Shown here: piece after piece, positions 35,936 to 44,330 of the stretch
How the letters are laid out: the number at the start of each line of letters is the position of its first letter
Position numbering within the stretch: position 1 is the stretch's first letter
Origin: Candidatus Enterousia onthequi
GTDB taxonomy: Bacteria; Pseudomonadota; Alphaproteobacteria; Rs-D84
DNA length: 44,330 nt
Assembly (NCBI GenBank): GCA_018064365.1
Contig: JAGHVJ010000009.1
Location: forward strand, 1-44,330
Direction of reading: 5' to 3'
The notes under the pieces: model-generated
Database searches by the model: none
The model's input: only the letters and a program-made list of their open reading frames with translations
Told to the model about the DNA's origin: nothing
Made by a program: the position numbers and the translations under genes

Positions 35936-36138
35936 CGTCAAAGGGATTAATCCATTTGATTTCAGTTATCAACGATAGCTGAACGGGGCCCAGGGATTCA
36001 GACTCCCTCCTACATTCTCTCTCCTCTGGACCTTGGACCCCAAACCTTTTTATACAGTTTAGAATGCCCGTTTCTTTTTCTCCTTTCCTTCCTTTCTGGG
36101 CATTCGAAAATACCGCCGGCAACGGCGATATTTTTTTT
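35936..36138 (+). ncRNA. Candidate small regulatory RNA with anti-Shine-Dalgarno loops
   Basis: An approximately 200-nt transcript bounded by a promoter and a T8 terminator. Hairpin 1 (35961-35983) pairs TTCAG-T-TATC with GATA-G-CTGAA, including a U-G pair that only exists in plus-strand RNA. A GGGG/CCCC outer stem (35985-36041) holds AGGGA/TCCCT and single-stranded CTCCCTCCT and CTCTCTCCTCT. Hairpin 3 (GAATGCCC/GGGCATTC, 36062-36105) has a 28-nt pyrimidine loop with CTCCTTTCCTTCC. These C/U stretches can pair with ribosome sites, as in the alphaproteobacterial cuckoo/ar14-type RNAs. The terminator stem is CGCCG/CGGCG (36107-36138). No known RNA family is recognised. Confidence 0.65.
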
Positions 36139-36156
36139 ATAGAAAAAGCAGAACAA

Positions 36157-36242
36157 TCAAATTATATGCGGGGATTGGAAGTGTCTGACGATTTGCAGTG
36201 TATTAGACATACATAAAAATCGGAAAACGCGACAAGTCCCCA
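36157..36242. repeat. Structured hairpin element, copy A
   Basis: Same core as copy B: GGGGA/TCCCC, TTG/CAA, CGATTT/AAATCG and TGTAT-TAGAC-ATACA (36199-36213). The outer arms no longer pair, and the second stem is degenerate. It lies 16 bp before copy B and after the small RNA. Confidence 0.75.
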
Positions 36243-36258
36243 TTAAATCTTAAATGAT

Positions 36259-36364
36259 AAAAATCAAATTATATGCGGGGATTGGAAGCGTTTGACGATT
36301 TGCAGTGTATTAGACATACATAAAAATCGAAAAACGCGACAAGTCCCCATATAATTTGATTTTT
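36259..36364. repeat. Structured hairpin element, copy B
   Basis: Perfect 16-bp outer arms (36259-36274 and 36349-36364) enclose GGGGA/TCCCC, TTG/CAA, GCGTTT/AAACGC, CGATTT/AAATCG and TGTAT-TAGAC-ATACA (36306-36320). On the minus strand it starts exactly at the stop codon of the 928-residue gene. The element at 23929-24036 has the same architecture with different stem bases. Confidence 0.82.
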
Positions 36365-39150
36365 TAGTGAACTATGCCATCACCATCGACTATCTGAACC
36401 TGACGCCACACATGAGTCTTGCTATCCCCTGTCCCAGTGACATCCAACAAATACAATCCTTCATCTGGCCACAAATTTTCCAAGGTCACATTAATATTAT
36501 TCTCGATGGTTCGTGCCAAATTATCAACATATGTTTTATTATAATAATTATTCCACAGATATGTCTTTTCTACATACAAAGGCAATTCAACCGTAGACAA
36601 ATCTAAAACATGCCACGATTCAACCTGATTACCTTGGTCATCTGTTTCGTATTCGTCTAAATAACGCCATTGCAATTTACCGTCAAAAACACGTATTTCA
36701 GATGTCCGTGCATTATCTCCTTCGATAGCCAAATAACGCCGCAAGCCCTCCATATCAACAGCAATTTCTCCACTTTCGTTCAACAAAATATAACCATCAG
36801 CCGCAGGCGTCAGTTTTATTTGTTTTCCAGCCATCTCAGAATCTATACGATTTATCGCCACATTGAAATCCGTTGTAGTCACCCAATCATCCAACAAAGA
36901 AGTCAAATCATAAACAGTTGTCCACTTTGCAACCGAATTTCCCGTCTCAGTATCTGTTTCAAATTCGTCAGTATATCGCCATTGTAATTTACCATCTTGA
37001 ACACGCATCTCGGACGTTCTGAATCCATCAATTCTCAAAGCATCTTTCAAATCATCATATTTCAACCCGATTATTTCACCATCACTGCCATCGATTGGTG
37101 AAATAGAGATAAAACCACCCTCGCTTTCAGTCAATTTAACCTGTTTCGTCGCCAATCCGTTATCCACATACGTTTTTGTTGCATAATTTTCCAATTCTGT
37201 GGACAAATTACCGCTGGTAATATAATTATTTAAAGTATTTATCAAAGCTGTATTGCTGACATAACTTTCCAATTTACCATCTATTAAATCACCAATCTTA
37301 ACAGAAACATCCGTCCATTTTTTTGTTGTACCATCTGCCTCAAACGCATCCAAATACCGCCAACGCAAAACGCCATCCGATGTTATTTCCATTTCTATAT
37401 CTTTTTGTGCAGCCGGAATTTGTAAATCTTGTTTCAACTTATCAAACTTTACATTTATGGTATCACCATTAATTTCCAAATACCCATTCGCATCAGTAGA
37501 CATAGCCAACTGCAAATCAGACAAATCATTCAACGTTGCATAACCCGCCAACTTTGTTTCAATCAAAGTGTTGATATTTTCAGAAACATTCGTCCATTTT
37601 TTTGTTGTACCATCTGCCTCGAACGCATCCAAATACCGCCAACGCAAAACACCATCAGATGTTATTTCCATTTCAATATCTTTTTGTGCAGCCGGAATTT
37701 CCAATGCGGCTTTTAAATCTTCAAATTTAATACCTATTTGATTATTGTTAATTTCCAAATATCCTGTATCACTCGCAGTCAACGCACCTTGCAATCCAGC
37801 CAATTCCGTTTTCAAAACATATGCAGACAAATCAACAAAATCACTAATTTTTTTGTTCGTTTTATTCCAATCAGTATTACCTGCGTAACGCCACTGAATT
37901 TTTCCATCATTATCAAACTCTACTTCAACAGCACGTTCCGCTGGGATTTCCAAAGCATCCTTCAAATCATCAAATTTAACACCAATTTGATTATTTTCTA
38001 TCTTCAAAAAACCAGTCTCACTCGCGGTCAAAGCACCTTGCAATCCAGCCAACTCTGTCTTTTTTACATAATCTGCCAAAGTTTGAACTTGGACATAATT
38101 TTCTAAATTTTGACGCATCAAAGCACCAATATCGGCCGTATTCCATCTTTTTGTCACACCATCTGCCTCGTATTCATCTGAATACCGCCATTGTAATTTA
38201 CCATTTTCTGCATCATATCTGATTTCAGAACTTTTATTATCCGCAATATTCAAAGCGTCTTTCAAGGCATCAAATCGAACACCAACCTTTCCAGTTTCTT
38301 GATTTATTTCAATAAAACCATTATCAGCCTCACTCAGCACACCCTGCTTACCCGCCAAAGCCTCACTCAACGAAACATTATTATTCGCCAAATCATAAGT
38401 ATTTAAAATACTCCCCAAATCAAGAACCATCTGCTTTTCCGCATCACACGCTGTTTTTGCAGGATTCGCATAACACCACCATAATTTGTAATCATCATCT
38501 ATTTCGGTCAATATTGCCTTATCTGTCCCCAACGCCGTCTGCAAATCATTTTTCAAAGCATCTATATCTATGGATATAACATTATCTTCCGAACCAGTAA
38601 TTTCAATATAATCACCATCACCAACAATCAATGCGTTCTGCTTATCATCTTCCAAACGATCAACCTGTGTACGCAATGCGTCTAACTCTGAACGCAATGC
38701 TTCAACATCCTCACCTGTTGCACCACCACCGGTCCCAGTACCACCACCCCCAGGAACAACACCTGTTGAATGTGACAAATTTAAATATTTACCAATAGAC
38801 AAACGAGCCGACGGAGACGCAACCCCATTAATCGAAACACCATTAGACAAAGAACCATTATCTGCATTTGATACCAAACCAGCACCAGATTGAACAGACA
38901 CCTTATTACTCGTAGAACTCGGTGTAAAACGTAACGAAGAAGCACGAGCTGTTTGACTAACCGCAGTAGTGGACGCCCCCGGCTTTGAATCATTATTCAC
39001 ACTACCACCCGCAGACACACTTGCTCCGCCAGAAACAGTCTTTGTACCACCGCCCAACATACGAACCGCAGGTGCTGCAAACGCCTGCCCACCCAGCATA
39101 GAAACAACGCTGGTCAAAACCAATGAATAAACACCTGTTCTGCGTTTCAT
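36364..39150 (-). CDS. Large repeat-containing surface protein (928 residues)
   Basis: An exported protein of unknown function. It has a signal peptide (MKRRTGVYSLVLTSVVSMLGGQAFA), a Ser/Gly-rich region to about residue 145, a coiled-coil stretch (DVEALRSELDALRTQVDRLEDD), then seven repeats of roughly 90 residues. Each has a GFxxIxxxxIxVKFDDLKDAL-type part and an [IL][QR]WRY motif. Two neighbours are almost identical at DNA level, 279 bp apart, a recent duplication. The last residues (THVWRQVQIVDG) resemble the Trp tails of the other secreted family members. No membrane anchor is seen. It follows the barrel gene by 24 bp, so is likely co-transcribed and perhaps surface-held by it. Confidence 0.8.
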   Translation of the reverse strand: MKRRTGVYSLVLTSVVSMLGGQAFAAPAVRMLGGGTKTVSGGASVSAGGSVNNDSKPGASTTAVSQTARASSLRFTPSSTSNKVSVQSGAGLVSNADNGSLSNGVSINGVASPSARLSIGKYLNLSHSTGVVPGGGGTGTGGGATGEDVEALRSELDALRTQVDRLEDDKQNALIVGDGDYIEITGSEDNVISIDIDALKNDLQTALGTDKAILTEIDDDYKLWWCYANPAKTACDAEKQMVLDLGSILNTYDLANNNVSLSEALAGKQGVLSEADNGFIEINQETGKVGVRFDALKDALNIADNKSSEIRYDAENGKLQWRYSDEYEADGVTKRWNTADIGALMRQNLENYVQVQTLADYVKKTELAGLQGALTASETGFLKIENNQIGVKFDDLKDALEIPAERAVEVEFDNDGKIQWRYAGNTDWNKTNKKISDFVDLSAYVLKTELAGLQGALTASDTGYLEINNNQIGIKFEDLKAALEIPAAQKDIEMEITSDGVLRWRYLDAFEADGTTKKWTNVSENINTLIETKLAGYATLNDLSDLQLAMSTDANGYLEINGDTINVKFDKLKQDLQIPAAQKDIEMEITSDGVLRWRYLDAFEADGTTKKWTDVSVKIGDLIDGKLESYVSNTALINTLNNYITSGNLSTELENYATKTYVDNGLATKQVKLTESEGGFISISPIDGSDGEIIGLKYDDLKDALRIDGFRTSEMRVQDGKLQWRYTDEFETDTETGNSVAKWTTVYDLTSLLDDWVTTTDFNVAINRIDSEMAGKQIKLTPAADGYILLNESGEIAVDMEGLRRYLAIEGDNARTSEIRVFDGKLQWRYLDEYETDDQGNQVESWHVLDLSTVELPLYVEKTYLWNNYYNKTYVDNLARTIENNINVTLENLWPDEGLYLLDVTGTGDSKTHVWRQVQIVDGDGIVH

Positions 39151-39174
39151 ACTCTCTCTTTTATCCCTCTAACT

Positions 39175-40083
39175 TTAAAAACTAAACCTTATACCGACAG
39201 ACAATGCATTTTCCAATATTAAATCGTTTTCAACCTGTAATACATACTGATCCACCCCAGAACCCACCGTTTCTTCCCATTCAAATACCCGTGCAATGTC
39301 AACCCCCTTCATCAACGACAAACGATATCTAAAATCAACAAACACATTATCAGCAATTTCCGTTGCATAACCCAACGCAAAACCAACCTTGGGCGATATA
39401 GAGTTTTCTTCAGCACCATCCCCAACAAAAGACGCCCCTGTCAACGTAACCTTTGGCCGAGCAACCCCCAATCCGCCGCCCAAATACATTCCAGAATCAA
39501 AATCATAATACACATTCGCCATCAAATACGGAATAGATAACTTGTATGTAGCAAAATCATCCGCATCTGAAAATTCAGAATTCATACCCAACTCAATATC
39601 ACCACGCAAACCAGAATCGAAATAAGTTCCAACCACAAACGAACCGCCAAACACAGATTCAAACGAATACTCATCACTATCTGCCATCAACCAAACCCCA
39701 GGTTTATCAGAACTATATTCATTTTCCCAAGACCATAAATTCATCATTGCATTAACACCAATATACCAGTCTTTTGATGTTTTCGACAAATTCTGAGTGC
39801 GTTTTTTTGCCATTGACACCGACCGAGCATTGACCATAACAGGCTCTATTTTCTCAATCGTTTCACCTTTATTTGTATATTCCCCAGCCGTCCCAGGATA
39901 CCATTCACGATACTGCAATACCGCAGGACGATAATCTGCCTGACGTGCATACGGATAACAATCACCACCGCATTCTGCACCTGTTCCACACGATTTCGAT
40001 GGCGTATACACCATACTGGCCAACGCACCAACAGGCATAACCCCCGCAAAAAACATATAAAAAGCAACTTTTTTCCACAACAT
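39175..40083 (-). CDS. Outer-membrane beta-barrel protein upstream of the repeat protein
   Basis: A 302-residue protein with a signal peptide (MLWKKVAFYMFFAGVMPVGALA), a Cys-rich linker (CGTGAECGGDCYPY, about residues 33-46), a basic stretch and a C-terminal barrel from about residue 105 (WYIGVNAMMNLWSW, FGGSFVVGTYFD, YLGGGLGVARPKV, DFRYRLSLMKGV) ending SVGIRFSF with a terminal Phe. It looks like an eight-strand OmpA/Opa-type barrel. Operon order suggests it works with the repeat protein. Confidence 0.78.
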   Translation of the reverse strand: MLWKKVAFYMFFAGVMPVGALASMVYTPSKSCGTGAECGGDCYPYARQADYRPAVLQYREWYPGTAGEYTNKGETIEKIEPVMVNARSVSMAKKRTQNLSKTSKDWYIGVNAMMNLWSWENEYSSDKPGVWLMADSDEYSFESVFGGSFVVGTYFDSGLRGDIELGMNSEFSDADDFATYKLSIPYLMANVYYDFDSGMYLGGGLGVARPKVTLTGASFVGDGAEENSISPKVGFALGYATEIADNVFVDFRYRLSLMKGVDIARVFEWEETVGSGVDQYVLQVENDLILENALSVGIRFSF

Positions 40084-40178
40084 TTTATACCATTTATCGA
40101 ATTAATTTTATCACATTTTCAAACTTTTTCCAAACTATAAAATCATTATTTTTTTAATATCTTTACAATTTTTAACAT

Positions 40179-40207
40179 TTGACCACGGTGTTATTTTTTT
40201 CTAACAT
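40179..40207 (+). promoter_or_regulatory. ftsE promoter, probably leaderless
   Basis: TTGACC, 17 bp, TAACAT, then nine bases to the ftsE ATG with no ribosome site. Confidence 0.6.
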
Positions 40208-40216
40208 AAAAATGCT

Positions 40217-41002
40217 ATGGAAGAAAAGACATCTACAATATCACTAACAAACGTTGCTGCATCATATGATAATGGTGCCGATGTTTTAACCGATGTATCA
40301 TTTAATATCACAGGTGGCGCAATTTATTTTTTAACAGGCGCATCCGGGGCAGGAAAAACAACATTGTTGCGTTTAATTTATCAACTACACAAGCCACACA
40401 CCGGCCAAATTAAATTATTCGGCGAAATTACAAATGATATGTCACGCGATGAAATTACAAACATTCGCAAAAAAATGGCAATTGTATTCCAAGAATACTC
40501 ACTGTTATCACATTTATCTGTATTTGATAATGTCGCACTGCCCTTGCGCGTTCGTGGTGTTTCTGAATCGAAAATTCGTTCTCTTGTCCCCCAGGTACTG
40601 GACTGGGTTGGTTTGGGAAAATATTCAAATGAAAAACCTTTGTCACTCAGTGGCGGTCAACAACAACGCGTATCGGTTGCACGTGCAATTATTGTCCAAC
40701 CATCTATTTTACTGGCCGACGAACCAACTGGAAACTTGGACGATGACAATACCGCACGTTTGATGGACTTATTTATCCAGATGAACAAAATGTTTGGCAC
40801 AACGATTATTTTGGCAACTCATAACCAACGTTTAATAGACACATATAAATTTCCGGTAATACACGTTGAAAACCACCATGTAAAATTCATCACCAAGCCC
40901 GAGGCCCCAACCCAAACAAAAAAATTATGGAAAGGACCTGCCCCAAAAAATTATTTTAATGAATTATCTAAACAATTTGATGACATTGGGAATATACAAT
41001 GA
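40217..41002 (+). CDS. ftsE: Cell division ATP-binding protein FtsE
   Basis: The ABC-type ATPase that, with FtsX, controls periplasmic cell-wall hydrolases at the septum. The 261-residue product has Walker A GASGAGKTT (41-49), the Q loop FQEYSLL, signature LSGGQQQR (144-151), Walker B ILLADEP (164-170) and a switch His in ATHNQ. A C-terminal extension of about 35 residues is longer than usual. It overlaps ftsX by four bases (ATGA). Confidence 0.94.
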   Translation: MEEKTSTISLTNVAASYDNGADVLTDVSFNITGGAIYFLTGASGAGKTTLLRLIYQLHKPHTGQIKLFGEITNDMSRDEITNIRKKMAIVFQEYSLLSHLSVFDNVALPLRVRGVSESKIRSLVPQVLDWVGLGKYSNEKPLSLSGGQQQRVSVARAIIVQPSILLADEPTGNLDDDNTARLMDLFIQMNKMFGTTIILATHNQRLIDTYKFPVIHVENHHVKFITKPEAPTQTKKLWKGPAPKNYFNELSKQFDDIGNIQ

Positions 41003-41838
41003 AACAAAAACCTGTTGTTTTTTCACTGATACGCGAACAAAGTACATTTATGACAGCAATTATGTCTGTTTTGACATTTTTGTCTGTTTTAACATTGGGC
41101 ATCGCATTAATGATTGGGACTGGGGCTGTGCGTATGAATACGGCATGGGACTTGGTTGCAACAATTCAGACCAACGATACAAATAATGTTCAAAAAATTC
41201 GTGATGTTTTAAATGACAATAAAAAAGTCATAAAATCAACAAACGAAATCAGTACCAGTCAAATCAAAGATTTAATGTCACCTTGGCTATCAACAAACAT
41301 TTCTTTGGAAAAATACTTACCCAAAGTATGGGAGGTTGAATTCCAAACCGCCACAGACTTAAAAACAGTTCAAACACAAATTACACCATACGCAAAATTT
41401 TTAACCCATAAAAACGCATTATCAACACCGATTCGCGCAGGATGGTATTTAATCGCAATTTGTGTATTGGTATTATTGGTGGCATTGGGCTCAATCACAA
41501 CATGCATAACATACATTGCACATAACACTGCAATGCTGCATAAACGCGAACTTGAAATATTAAATCAAATTGGGGCCAGCGATTCGTTCGTCGCCCACCA
41601 AATGCAGATTATTGTTGCCCGCATTTGCACACGCGCCACAGTATTTGGTTTTGTGATTGCTTTGCCATTTTTGTTTTTAATAATGGCTGCATCACATTCT
41701 GCACGCGTTGGTTTAATGGCAACAATTGGATTAAACGTTTTTGGTTGGACATTATTATGTATGCTACCGATTTTAATCACAATATTTGCAACATATATTA
41801 CAAAACATACAACTAAAAAGATTTTACAAAACAGTTAA
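40999..41838 (+). CDS. ftsX: Cell division protein FtsX
   Basis: The membrane partner of FtsE. The 279-residue product has one N-terminal membrane segment (about residues 25-45), a periplasmic domain (about 46-155), and three further segments at about 160-180, 210-235 and 245-270, the usual four-segment FtsX layout. Loop sequence IAHNTAMLHKRELEILNQIGASDSFVAHQMQ matches the family. Start overlaps the ftsE stop. Confidence 0.92.
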   Translation: MKQKPVVFSLIREQSTFMTAIMSVLTFLSVLTLGIALMIGTGAVRMNTAWDLVATIQTNDTNNVQKIRDVLNDNKKVIKSTNEISTSQIKDLMSPWLSTNISLEKYLPKVWEVEFQTATDLKTVQTQITPYAKFLTHKNALSTPIRAGWYLIAICVLVLLVALGSITTCITYIAHNTAMLHKRELEILNQIGASDSFVAHQMQIIVARICTRATVFGFVIALPFLFLIMAASHSARVGLMATIGLNVFGWTLLCMLPILITIFATYITKHTTKKILQNS

Positions 41839-41841
41839 AAA

Positions 41842-42351
41842 ATGAAAATAATCACACCATCTATTTTAATATTAGGGCTATTTGTATTTGGCGGAATGAT
41901 ATACAAATTAACATCGCCTATGGGATGCGGCCCAATATTACCAAATGACAATATATTTGTTTTAACCGGTGATGCTCGACGCGTTCCATACGCCATGCGC
42001 CAAACAAAAAATTATCCATCTGCCAAGATTTATATAATCGGTGTTGGGGGACATAAATTCGACACATCAAATCGGCATGTAATAATGGAAACAAAATCCA
42101 AATCAACATACCAAAACGCACTGGCGATTGAAAAAATTGTTCGTCAAAAGAATTTATCGCGAATCGTAATCGTCACCACCGAAGAACATATGAAACGCGC
42201 AATTCATTTAATACATCACGAAATTCCAAAAACAGAATTAGTAACATGTTCTGCACCATTGGTTGGCATGTCGGCACCAAATCGTCTGGAACGATGGACC
42301 GCAGAATATTTAAAATATATCGTAACTCTATTTGGTATCAAAGAAGGTTAA
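41842..42351 (+). CDS. YdcF-like DUF218 protein
   Basis: A 169-residue member of the DUF218 family (ElyC/SanA/YdcF), linked to cell-envelope integrity but without a defined reaction. One N-terminal membrane segment (about 4-24) precedes the domain with NDNIFVLTGDARRVPYAM, ESKSTYQNA-like TKSKSTYQNAL and VIVTTEEHMKRA. It lies four bases after ftsX. The ftsE-ftsX-DUF218-plsC order is common in Alphaproteobacteria. Confidence 0.88.
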   Translation: MKIITPSILILGLFVFGGMIYKLTSPMGCGPILPNDNIFVLTGDARRVPYAMRQTKNYPSAKIYIIGVGGHKFDTSNRHVIMETKSKSTYQNALAIEKIVRQKNLSRIVIVTTEEHMKRAIHLIHHEIPKTELVTCSAPLVGMSAPNRLERWTAEYLKYIVTLFGIKEG

Positions 42352-42352
42352 A

Positions 42353-43060
42353 ATGTTCAGAACTATTATTTTCAAAATCACACTCGCAATGTATTTTATC
42401 GCATGGACTCCACTATTGGGCCTGTGTTTAATAAATAAACGCCTGACCAGAATTGCAATGCGTGCAGAAACAATAGGGGTTTTATTTTTGGCCAAGACAA
42501 TTGCCGGCATAACATACGCAATACATTATCCACCGGTTGAAGAAAACGGCATACCAACCAAGCCAAACACAAACACCCGTCTGGACGGCAAGGCAATAAT
42601 TGCGGCAAAACATATGTCTATTATGGAGGTGGCAATTTTATTTCTGACAATTCCAAAATCATTTTTTATTGTAAAGCGCGAATTATTATGGATACCGATT
42701 TACGGTTGGGCATTTTGGCGGGTTGGTTTTATCGGCGTGAATCGCACACGCGGACGCACAAACATGTCAAAACTAACCGAACGCGTCACAGACAGAATTA
42801 TGAACGGATACACATTGGTTATTTATCCCGAAGGGACACGCACAATGCCAGGACAACGCCCTGCATTAAAGCGCGGTCTGATGTTTTTAGCCCAAGAATT
42901 AAAACTGCCGATTTTACCAGTTGGCACAGACGCGGGCCTATATTGGCCAAAACGTGGCAAAATGTCCCCTGGGGTCACAAATATGTATTTTGAAAATCTG
43001 TTGCCATCAACGGCAGATTTAAAAGAAATTGCCACGGCAATCAACCAACACAGCGCATAA
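42353..43060 (+). CDS. plsC: 1-acyl-sn-glycerol-3-phosphate acyltransferase
   Basis: PlsC makes phosphatidic acid from lysophosphatidic acid and acyl donors in the inner membrane. From ATG 42353 (235 residues, MFRTII), chosen since AAGGT precedes it, it has an N-terminal membrane segment, the catalytic box HMSIME (His87 to Glu92, in place of the usual HxxxxD), the FIGVNR motif and YPEGTR (158-163). The Asp-to-Glu change is unusual. It starts two bases after the DUF218 stop. Confidence 0.9.
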   Translation: MFRTIIFKITLAMYFIAWTPLLGLCLINKRLTRIAMRAETIGVLFLAKTIAGITYAIHYPPVEENGIPTKPNTNTRLDGKAIIAAKHMSIMEVAILFLTIPKSFFIVKRELLWIPIYGWAFWRVGFIGVNRTRGRTNMSKLTERVTDRIMNGYTLVIYPEGTRTMPGQRPALKRGLMFLAQELKLPILPVGTDAGLYWPKRGKMSPGVTNMYFENLLPSTADLKEIATAINQHSA

Positions 43061-43129
43061 TCCGATTCGTTTTGACAGCCTCGCAACAACAAAGTAAACA
43101 GTGTATGGCACAGCACAACAAAAAAAATC

Positions 43130-43148
43130 CCTGTCAATATATGACAGG
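43130..43148 (-). terminator. Terminator of the second LamG-like gene
   Basis: CCTGTCA/TGACAGG with a 5-nt loop, followed by a T run only on the minus strand. The 43061-43270 gap holds no gene. Confidence 0.82.
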
Positions 43149-43270
43149 AATTGGGAATTGAATTTCGGGAACTCTTTGGAAAAGCCCTGAAAGTTTTGAC
43201 ACATTTTCATGCATCTGTTTTTTTGATTTTATAAGTCAACATATATCAACCATAAAACCAAAACTGTGTA

Positions 43271-44206
43271 TTATGGTTCGATGATGGGGTACCAATGTGG
43301 TGCGCCGTCTTCATCTTGGACAAGTAAGCATTTCATATTCGCGGGGCAACTTTCATCGGGACGGGTTTGTTTTGTTTCGTGCAAAGTTGCGATTTGTCCG
43401 GTTTGGGTTATTGTGCGACTAACGACACTTTCAATCGTTTGAACAGTTGTCGCCAATTTTGCCTCAGCCGCTGCAAATTCTTCATCCACATATTTCGTCG
43501 TCGCGATTTTGATTTCCGCCACTGGCCCCGCAATAAATTCACCTGTCCCAGAATTCGTAAAAAATGTCCCTGATACAGTGTCATACATACCAACCTCACC
43601 ATCACTATCGCGTTTAGCAGGGATAAAGTTACGACTTCCAGCTGCGGTAGTCATTTCAAAATAATGTATTCTTGTTTTAGATGCACCACCAGAGTATTTA
43701 TTACACTTAAATAGATATATATTTCCCGTATTAATTAATGTCCCCGCATATGTTGTACTAAAAGTTTCTCCCGCATAAACACCAGATGCACTACCATTAT
43801 CCGCCTCAAAATCAAATTCGTAAGGAACATTTAAACTTGTGTTAAAAAAAGTGGATGATGATTTTCCAACATACCAATCGCTACCTAATGCAAGCCAACC
43901 ATCAGGATGAGAAGAAGAGTTTTTATCCCAAGCCGTAAAGCAAATATTTTGCGCACCTTGTATTCCCCAAGGACGAGTAATACTGTTATAGCCTAACGGT
44001 GTTATTTTTGCTTTCGCCTTTGCATAATTTGTGGTTATTTCTAACCCCGTATCAATATACTGCGTGCCGGTGGATTCGATGTATTCTAACTCTGTATAAC
44101 CGGCGGGTAATGTTGCAAATACGGGCGAGATGAAAAAAGCACAAAAAACACATGCAAAAAGTGCGATTTTCTGAAAAACTCTTAAAAATATATGTTTTTT
44201 ATGCAT
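43271..44206 (-). CDS. Secreted LamG-like surface protein (paralogue of 102-1370)
   Basis: A 311-residue exported protein of unknown function. ATG 44206 is chosen over the longer frame: it follows GAGAGAG and starts a signal peptide (MHKKHIFLRVFQKIALFACVFCAFF). After it comes LPAGYTELEYIESTGTQYIDTG, a central LamG-like part (about 60-230) and MYDTVSGTFFTNSGTGEF, which is common to such gut proteins. The tail has IATTKYVDEEF, CPANMKCLLV and PHWYP, almost identical to its partner. The centre is about 110 residues shorter and dissimilar. Confidence 0.75.
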   Translation of the reverse strand: MHKKHIFLRVFQKIALFACVFCAFFISPVFATLPAGYTELEYIESTGTQYIDTGLEITTNYAKAKAKITPLGYNSITRPWGIQGAQNICFTAWDKNSSSHPDGWLALGSDWYVGKSSSTFFNTSLNVPYEFDFEADNGSASGVYAGETFSTTYAGTLINTGNIYLFKCNKYSGGASKTRIHYFEMTTAAGSRNFIPAKRDSDGEVGMYDTVSGTFFTNSGTGEFIAGPVAEIKIATTKYVDEEFAAAEAKLATTVQTIESVVSRTITQTGQIATLHETKQTRPDESCPANMKCLLVQDEDGAPHWYPIIEP

Positions 44207-44269
44207 TTTTTTACTCTCTCGATATTTTGATTTTTCCTTAGAATTCCTTAGGTTTTTCCCTTTGTGCAT

Positions 44270-44316
44270 AGTATACCAAAAACCTAGGTTTTTTTGCGAC
44301 ACCACACCGCGCGAAG
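44270..44316 (-). promoter_or_regulatory. Extended -10 promoter with palindrome, inverted copy
   Basis: TGG-TATACT on the minus strand (-10 at 44270-44275) after an AAAAACCTAGGTTTTT palindrome and GTGTCGC, matching 7-38. The leader between it and the ATG is also nearly the same. Confidence 0.6.
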
Positions 44317-44330
44317 GCCGGATTTTATAA

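Noticed and set aside
35928..36122. Minus-strand 64-codon frame over the small RNA
   Set aside because: No ribosome site, no family match, and the hairpins with a plus-strand-only wobble pair and terminator explain the sequence better.
43061..43270. Possible small RNA after plsC
   Set aside because: Only one hairpin is seen and it fits a terminator for the minus-strand gene; no promoter is found.

Overview
This 44.3-kb window looks like one contig from the chromosome of an uncultured, AT-rich Alphaproteobacterium, probably a small-genome, host- or gut-associated lineage. The evidence is an uninterrupted str-S10-spc ribosomal protein cluster, an acpP-fabF-mltG block, an ftsE-ftsX-DUF218-plsC operon, lpxI, and a DNA-binding domain typical of alphaproteobacterial S24-type repressors. 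Genus-level assignment is not possible from the sequence alone. Both contig ends lie in two inverted, closely related surface-protein genes, so the assembly may have broken at a repeat family.

Region 1 (1-2.3 kb): a secreted LamG-like protein, a mosaic of small palindromic repeats, and a small secreted protein. Region 2 (2.3-19.4 kb, all minus strand): rpsL-rpsG-fusA-tuf, then rpsJ through secY, then rpsM-rpsK, ending at a clear terminator. adk, infA and rpmJ are absent between secY and rpsM, and rpoA-rplQ are absent after rpsK. An unrecognised 43-residue ORF sits between rplF and rplR. Region 3 (19.5-27.9 kb): an outer-membrane barrel, mltG, a 71-residue protein, tRNA-Pro(CGG) with a nearby duplicated 3' end, fabF, acpP, a degenerate tyrosine recombinase, a cysteine-rich protein, lepA and a YqaA-type membrane protein.

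Region 4 (27.9-33.3 kb, accessory): palindromic-repeat mosaics around a DUF559 gene, then two paralogous secreted fibre-like proteins. The first has a (CAAA)13 tract in its leader. Between the two lies a toxin-antitoxin-like pair with a palindromic operator over its promoter. Region 5 (33.3-44.3 kb): rbfA, an RNA uracil methyltransferase, lpxI, an orphan HTH protein, a probable ~200-nt small RNA with pyrimidine-rich anti-Shine-Dalgarno loops, two copies of a structured hairpin element, a 928-residue repeat surface protein behind a partner outer-membrane barrel, the ftsEX operon, and the second LamG-like gene.

Two themes stand out. First, at least six secreted proteins here share short motifs: A-[ST]-x-x-[YF]-V-[DN] near the N terminus or before the tail, and a Cys/Trp-containing C terminus. 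They look like an expanded, possibly phase- or recombination-variable surface repertoire. Second, an unrecognised ~85-110 bp hairpin element occurs in three full copies and one partial copy. Stem changes are compensated while loop segments stay identical. At both loci the outer arm overlaps the stop codon of the upstream gene, and one of those genes is the degenerate recombinase. I consider this hairpin element and the small RNA the best candidates for something undescribed.
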